A stretch of DNA of 64,000 nt from Cycas panzhihuaensis (lineage: Eukaryota; Cycadophyta). The first letter of the stretch is position 1. The number at the start of each line of letters is the position of its first letter. Shown here one piece after another: positions 58,523-64,000 of this stretch. The DNA lies in assembly GCA_023213395.1 (NCBI GenBank), contig CM041465.1, forward strand, positions 101,811,741 to 101,875,740. Direction: 5' to 3'. The notes under the pieces were generated by a model. That model was not told where the DNA came from and ran no database searches. It worked only from the letters and a program-made list of their open reading frames with translations. Both the position numbers and the translations under genes were made by a program.

Positions 58523-59796
58523 GAGGGATTTTTGGTATATGAATGCAACTCTTTGTGTAGCTGTCATAAAGAATGTCCAAATCGAGTGTTACAGAAGGGA
58601 GTGCAAGTAAAACTTGAAGTTTACAAAACAAAGCATAAGGTGAGTTGTTTTGATTTATAAGGGAAGTTCTTAAATGGATGTAGGTGCTGTAGACTGCAAA
58701 GAGCTTTACACACTTTTTCTGATCTGAAAATGGTCAATCAATCAAAGTGCAGTGAGATTGGAATTAATAATTCATTCCTGTCCTTTACGTTGAATTCTAG
58801 GGCTGGGCAGTCAGAGCTGCACAAATGATCCCACGTGGGACATTCATCTGTGAATACATTGGAGAGGTGCTAAATGATCAGGAAGCAAACAAAAGAGGGG
58901 AGAGGTAAATCCTTTCCAGATTACTCTTCTTTCCTCTCTCTTTTTCTGTTCATCCCTTTAATAGTTCTCAGAAGAGACTATACTGAGGATACAAGTGGGC
59001 AGTTGCCTTTGGAATGTTTTCTTGGTTGTGTTCACATTTTCCGTTATTCAGGTATGACAATGAAGGCTGCAGCTATCTATATGATATTGACGCCCATATT
59101 GATACAAGTGATTTGGTTGATGGAGTACAACCATATGTTATTGATGCTACTAAGTATGGAAATGTTGCACGGTTTATAAACCACAGGTAATGAATAACTG
59201 GTTTATTTAGGATTCTATTATACTGGTGTTAAATTTACATGCCCTGAAGCACAGCCATAAAATTATACTTTTGAACGGGAGGGTATTAGCGTAGCAGACA
59301 ATTATGTTGCTTGTGTCCTACTTAACAACTATTAGCAGTTGCGTTACATATTTCTCGAAGATTGCAGTTGTGGAACTAACATCTTTTGTGTTTCTGTGCT
59401 CCAGTTGCTCTCCAAACCTAGTAAATTACCAAGTATTGGTGGAGAGTATGGATTGCCAGCTCGCACATATTGGCCTTTATGCAAGTCGAGATGTATGTAA
59501 AATTGTCTTGGAACTAGTGTATTTGTCACATGTTTATACATGGTGAAAGGGGTCTGACTGTCATATTCTTAATAATTCATTTTGTTCTGACAGTTGCTTT
59601 TGTGATTCAAATATGGCAAGTGCTGGCTCTTTGTAGTGGTTGAGGTGGTGTGCAATGCATTGACCTTTAGTTCTGGTTTAATTATCAGATTGCTGATGGG
59701 GAAGAACTGGCATATGATTATCGTTACAAGCTACTTCCTGGTAAGGGATGCCCCTGCCACTGCGGGGCCAAGAATTGCCGTGGAAGGTTGTACTAG
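58523..59796 (+). CDS. SUVR5: SUVR5-type SET-domain histone methyltransferase, five 3' exons
   Basis: Five exons join in phase: 58523-58639, 58801-58904, 59052-59186, 59405-59492 and 59689-59796 (TAG). All introns are GT-AG. They encode 183 residues: the end of the pre-SET domain ([30 protein letters not shown]), the full SET domain ([78 protein letters not shown]) and post-SET ([15 protein letters not shown], the CXCX4C zinc site). The S-adenosylmethionine and catalytic motifs NHSCSPN and ELAYDY are present. Family knowledge: Arabidopsis SUVR5 is a zinc-finger SET protein acting in H3K9 dimethylation and gene repression. The zinc-finger part and start are not in this window. No stops or broken splice sites are seen, so this end looks functional. 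Sequence similarity is recalled, not searched. Confidence 0.9.
58640..59688 (+). other. Introns of the SET gene
   Basis: Four short introns: 58640-58800 (161 bp), 58905-59051 (147 bp), 59187-59404 (218 bp) and 59493-59688 (196 bp). Donors are GTGAGT, GTAAAT, GTAATG and GTATGT; acceptors are TCTAG, TTCAG, TCCAG and ATCAG. They are compact, in contrast to the region upstream of 58523. Confidence 0.88.
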
Positions 59797-60550
59797 CTCA
59801 TTGAATTGCAGTTTATCAATTGCAGATGTTCTTGTATTGTTTCTGCAAGTGTATACTATTAATGCAAGGTGGGGCAAGGCTTAAAATCCATCAGATGATA
59901 ATCCTGTTTTGTATTCTAGTCTCCTCAAGATGCAGTGAGGTGAAGGTCTTTTCGGGATCTTGCTAACTTGTTTGCGGAAGCTTTTTGGGGTAAGCAGTCC
60001 TGGAGCCAAGCTTACCATGGTTCATGCCAAAAGTTGCAATCCTTTTAGAGTTGGATGCAAGTAATCAAACGTGCACCTAACCTTTACTGCAAAGGTCTGT
60101 AAATTGGAAAAATTGTATAGTTTGCTCACAAAGAGTTTTCCAATCTTTTGGTCACACCTCTGTTTAAGAGATGGTATGTCAGCATGGAATAGGAAACCAA
60201 TGGAGCTAACGAGGGGGCTAATTGTGAGGTAATCTGTTAAACATGTTGATGCAAAGGTGACCAACGCATTATGCCAAGTTTCAGTTTTTGGCTTACAGAA
60301 CAAGCAATGTACCATTGCTAGCATTTTTGTTCTTGTCTGCTAAAACATAAATTATGCTTGCTGAACCTATGTTATTTTCCTGCAGGCATCATTTTGATGT
60401 TAACTTGTTTTGGCTGAAAATTCTTATGAAGACAGATGAACCTGTCAAAATGAATTGGGAAAAGTTTATTGTGACACACAATAATGTGCCTTTGAGGTTG
60501 TAGAGTTCGTCTTTTTGTGTTATGCAGGTAGTTGTGTTATAATGTCATTG
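59797..60550 (+). other. Probable 3' UTR and downstream flank of the SET gene
   Basis: A+T-rich, no coding domain. The poly(A) site cannot be fixed from sequence. A TTTTCCTGCAG near 60376 could be a 3'-UTR intron acceptor. Small ORFs on both strands look random. Confidence 0.45.
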
Positions 60551-63055
60551 CCCCATCCAAATGTCAGTGTCTTCTTTATTAAAGTGGGTACATCTAATGA
60601 ATCTTTTGGAGAGATGGGAATGTCTAGCTTGTGTATATTGCTATTCAAAGATGGTTTTAGCTATTCTAGACATTGTTAATTTATTTGAGTTTACTGTATT
60701 TTATCAAGTTGGAATTATGTGCTGCAGTTCAAGTCTTGAGTTTCCACTGTCCAGAGAAGAGCAAGCAGGTAGATATAAATTCATGTATTCTGGCTTATTC
60801 TTAGTCGTCGGTCCATGGACAATATCAAGCAGTGATCTAGATTCTGGATAGTTGTTTAAGATGGTGGCTGTGACTGAATTGGCGGCCGATAATACTGCAG
60901 TGGAATTGTAAATTCATTGCTCGGGTCTTTAATTATTTACCATGAGCAGAAGAATATTCTGAATGGTGAATTTAATTGCTGAGGGTTGTGGAAGTTTCCC
61001 TGTATCTTGCAATGCACAACTTATGGCCTGCCTGTGGATAAAGTGTATGTTGGTGGTTTGTGATTTCCTTATTTTGTTAGAAAATAGGTCGGTTATTGAA
61101 ACTTTCCAGGCAAAAACAATTACAATTTAATTGTTTTGTAAGTATAAACATATAAAGTTCGGAACTAGTATCTATGATCCTTCTTTGAGTTACAAAGGGG
61201 GAATAAACAGCAGTCATGTTTGATAGCTAGACTGTAGGTTGGATGATTCAGATGTTCATGTTCTGTTTTCATTTTTATTGTTTTCACAGTGAGAGAAGGT
61301 GATTGAAATCTCAACATCTTGTAACGTGTTCACTCCTGCACTGGAATTGGTTAAATCCAGTTGTTTGAATTGGTTCTCTCACCAGTTCTGAATATGAAGT
61401 TTCGCACACTGGATTAAAATTGGTATCGGAGCTTGAAGCTTTATGAGGAATATTTCTTGAAATTGCATCACCACTTTTTCTTCTTCCAATTGCTCATCAA
61501 GAGTTATGTTCTCTGCAACTTCTGTTGAGTTCCTGCTAAATGTGTGTATGATGCTTATTTTTTCCTATAGATTAGATAGATTTTTATTTATGTAGTAAAT
61601 GTAATGAGTATACTCGTATGTTTTCTATTATTTTCCTATAATTACAGCTGAGAAGAGTGGATGTATTATACATTAAAAGATGTCTTAAAATACCATGAAT
61701 TTGGGTTAATTATATGATGTGTTGTCCTTATTTGTCAGAAAGTGATACGATCTATACGAAGCTCATCCTCAAAATGAAATTGAATCGGATCTGGGGCAGC
61801 TATGTCCTCATCCGTAGGATGCTGAGTACCATGATCAATTGAAATCTATCTGAACTACTCATTTGCAGTGGACTTGTTATTTGGGTACCAAAGAGCCAAT
61901 AGGATTTGTTGAGGCAGCATTACCAACAAGAAGGGTGAGATGAACAATAGGAGGGGGTATATTTGTAGCATAGCAGTCAACTCCCATGGCAGAACGAATG
62001 CTGTTAAAAATTAGTGGGCCTAAGAACTGTAGGGCCCAAGTGGAATTCAAGAATTTACAGGCACACCCCATTTACATAGATACCATGAGGGAAGCTCATA
62101 TGGCACCCTTGATTAAAAGACTCGGGATCTAGAAGGTGTGGTCTTCAATCAAGAACACCAAAAGGATAAGTTCCAAGAATATCCAAGTGATGAGATTCCA
62201 TGGATGGTGAATATGCTTCAATTGCAATCTTTGTGTCAAATTCCATTGGTCACACAGCCTCTATCTTCAATGCCATCACTGTTTTGAGTATGGACATTTG
62301 TTTATTGGCCTTCTATTTCATGTCTACAATGTTTGATGCTTAAATATGGCATTGACAAATCATTTTTCAACTCAAATTTTGAGGGTGGAAATCAAAGCAG
62401 AAACAAGACCTTTTGATGGCTTTTTACATGTGGAGAAGAGAGTCACTTGGTTGCCACGGGTAGTGGGGTGCTTCTTGCTGTAGAACTACACCAACTCTAG
62501 ATTTAAGATGATTGAACAAGCCTTGCTATGGTGGGAGTCCTATGGCAAGAGAGAACAGCAATGCAATCTTCATATAGTAAGTAGTCAAAATATTATGTGC
62601 AGAGAACCTAAACATACGGTTAGATGCAAGATGGGTGAACAACCTTTGTCTTGGCTGGGGTTGTATTTCAAGAAGACAAAAGAAAGATGGCAATATTTTC
62701 GTTGTGAATAGTGTTCAAGGAGTGATGCAGAGGAAATTCCACCTGATGGGACATATGAGGGATGTTTACTTAAGATGGCAATGCTTCAGGGAAAGAGCAG
62801 GCCACTTGCTACTTGATTGCACTAATGAGTTTCGTAAACCCTGCACCAAGTTGACATACATGAAGATGAAGAAATGTTATTAAAGTACATAAGAGAGATT
62901 CACTCAAAATTTGCAATGGAACTTGAGTTTCTCAATATTGGGGGCCTTCAAGAGGCTTTTGGCATTTTACTTCAAAAATGGAGGCTTATGAAAGGGCAAG
63001 TGTTTATTTTCTTCTCATTTTAATGGCAAATCTAACATTAAATTAGCTTCAATGC
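60551..63055. other. Intergenic region, no gene recognised
   Basis: About 2.5 kb without a supported gene. ATTGGTATCGGAGCTTG near 61421 resembles a copia primer site but no LTR pair or coding region accompanies it. A CFRERAGHLLLDC peptide near 62790-62830 resembles a zinc knuckle with one Cys lost, so a very old retroelement remnant is possible. Confidence 0.45.
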
Positions 63056-63059
63056 CTAA

Positions 63060-63737
63060 ATTTGAAGCAAGAGAGAACTTTGGATAGAAATTAGCCTGAC
63101 AATCAGAGAAAAATGAAGCAACCATCATAAAAGGATCAAGTTGAAATATAGATAGTTTGAATGTTGCAATGTGTATGCATTTAAAAGGAAATTGCTGGTA
63201 ATTGGATATTGAATTGGGATCTTGGAGGGCATTACAAAGGCAAGCTCACTATAATTGGTTGTAGCTACATAAGGCTAGTTTGATAGGATGGGAGTCGTGC
63301 ATTGATTGTGGAGGAAAAGAGAGTGGAAAAGGACATAGGAGCACTCTTTGTAACTGAGGGTTATGTTCAATAATGCTGTGGGCAACTTCAATCTAGGGAG
63401 TTAGAAGCAATAGAGAATTTTGGATAGAAGTTGGCTTTTCGATTAAAGAAGAAATGGGGCGACCATCATAAAAAGAGCAATTTGAAATATAGATAGTGTG
63501 AATGTTGCATTGTATGTGCATTCAAAAGGAAATTTCTATTATTTAGATATTATTAAGGCCCTAAAATTATTGCAAGGCCAACGTAGAGTAATTTGTGGCT
63601 ACATAAGCCTAGTGCGATAGGAATCTTGCATTGATTGTGCAGGAAAAGAGAGTGGATGAGGGCAAAGACTCTTTGTAGTTGAGGGTCGTATTCAATATGT
63701 TGCTGAAAACTTCAACCCAAGGAGTTAGAAACATAAT
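63060..63737. repeat. Tandem duplication, two units of about 340 bp
   Basis: GAGAACTTTGGATAGAAATTA (63074 onward) recurs as GAGAATTTTGGATAGAAGTT (63414 onward). The similarity continues through ACCATCATAAAA, GAAATATAGATAGT, GTGCATT.AAAAGGAAATT, GGAAAAGAGAGTGGA and CTTTGTA.TTGAGGGT to about 63737. Both units are diverged and non-coding. What they belong to is not recognised. Confidence 0.85.
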
Positions 63738-64000
63738 ATTTTTGAAGATAAAATCAAAGCAATTAATTTTCTAATTGTTGCACAGACAAATCCATATGCA
63801 CATTTTTAAAACCTTTATGTTTCATCATGGAGCAATGTATTATTATTAGTCACTTTATACTTAATGTATATTGTGCCCTTTATGTAAAGTTATGTTTAAT
63901 TGTTCACCTTGATCCAAGTGAATACTTCTTATGTTGTGGATGTGTGATGTGTCACAATCCCAAGGATTCACTCACCTTGAGCTATGTGAATATTTTAATC
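63738..64000. other. Terminal stretch, nothing recognised
   Basis: About 260 bp of A+T-rich sequence with no gene, repeat or transposon signal seen. Confidence 0.5.

Noticed and set aside
58874-59179. ORF of 101 codons over the SET gene
   Set aside because: It crosses an intron and runs in a frame other than the SET-domain codons, so it is a shadow of the true exons.
61415-61440. ATTGGTATCGGAGCTTG as a retrotransposon primer site
   Set aside because: One mismatch to the usual tRNA-Met site, and neither an LTR pair nor gag-pol sequence is seen nearby. Too weak to call an element.
62508-62883. Zinc-knuckle-like peptide (CFRERAGHLLLDC)
   Set aside because: One Cys is missing and flanking frames carry no gag or LINE ORF1 features that I can defend. 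Kept only as a possible old remnant.

Overview
This window is plant nuclear DNA, almost certainly from a seed plant with a large, retrotransposon-rich genome. A gymnosperm is plausible, but the sequence alone does not prove it. About the first 56 kb is a nest of LTR retrotransposons, mostly Ty1/copia, plus one LINE, one fragmentary Ty3/gypsy element and one miniature LTR element (TRIM). The only recognisable host gene is the 3' end of a SUVR5-type SET-domain histone methyltransferase at 58.5-59.8 kb on the + strand.

Layout. 1-4625: copia element A (+), entered from its gag end, ending in a full LTR. That LTR is followed directly by a primer-binding site, so it is also the 5' LTR of a second copy, A', giving a head-to-tail element. 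A' (4081-13679) is split by copia B (6977-13052, TSD AACAG). B carries a 312-bp TRIM (10763-11074, TSD TCAAA) and a 444-bp tandem duplication over the start of gag. A reverse-strand copia RT scrap lies at 13.9-14.2 kb. Copia D (+) begins at 14252 and has been broken by later insertions: an L1-type LINE (14560-20828, minus strand, target duplication of about 19 bp), a Ty3/gypsy fragment K (about 21.08-29.97 kb), which is itself split by copia E (23397-28499, TSD AAAAT), and copia C (30391-38193, minus strand, TSD ATAAC). Remnants of D lie at 29.97-30.39 and 38.20-39.08 kb. Copia F (minus) starts inside the 3' LTR of D at 39078. F is split by copia G (41739-54783, minus, TSD CAACC), and G is split by copia H (45463-53321, minus, TSD AGAGT). 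The 5' end of F and the end of the D LTR have been lost near 55.9 kb.

The copias fall into three groups. B, D, E and G have short LTRs (about 185-285 bp), a shared LTR start (TGT..., then GTAATGTTTTAT or a close variant) and, where gag is readable (B, E, G), a MAS... gag with WKIKIE..LLRAK. A/A', C and F have longer LTRs (about 430-545 bp), very long 5' leaders (2.1-2.6 kb where measurable) and a gag with LLIMNELWGY-like sequence. H stands alone (368-bp LTRs, long leader). All the gag-pol reading frames are broken by stops or frameshifts. Only E and H keep a canonical protease D-(S/T)-G-A motif.

The most unusual parts are: K, with a long array of palindromic GGTTGCAACC-type repeats right after the integrase end and then two unassigned ORFs and a perfect hairpin; recurring GTACGG/CCGTAC palindromes in the untranslated leaders of several unrelated copia families; a repeated leader motif in the long-leader family; the TRIM with an internal perfect Pol III B-box match; and the position of the nest just upstream of, or possibly inside an intron of, a gene whose Arabidopsis relative acts in H3K9 methylation.
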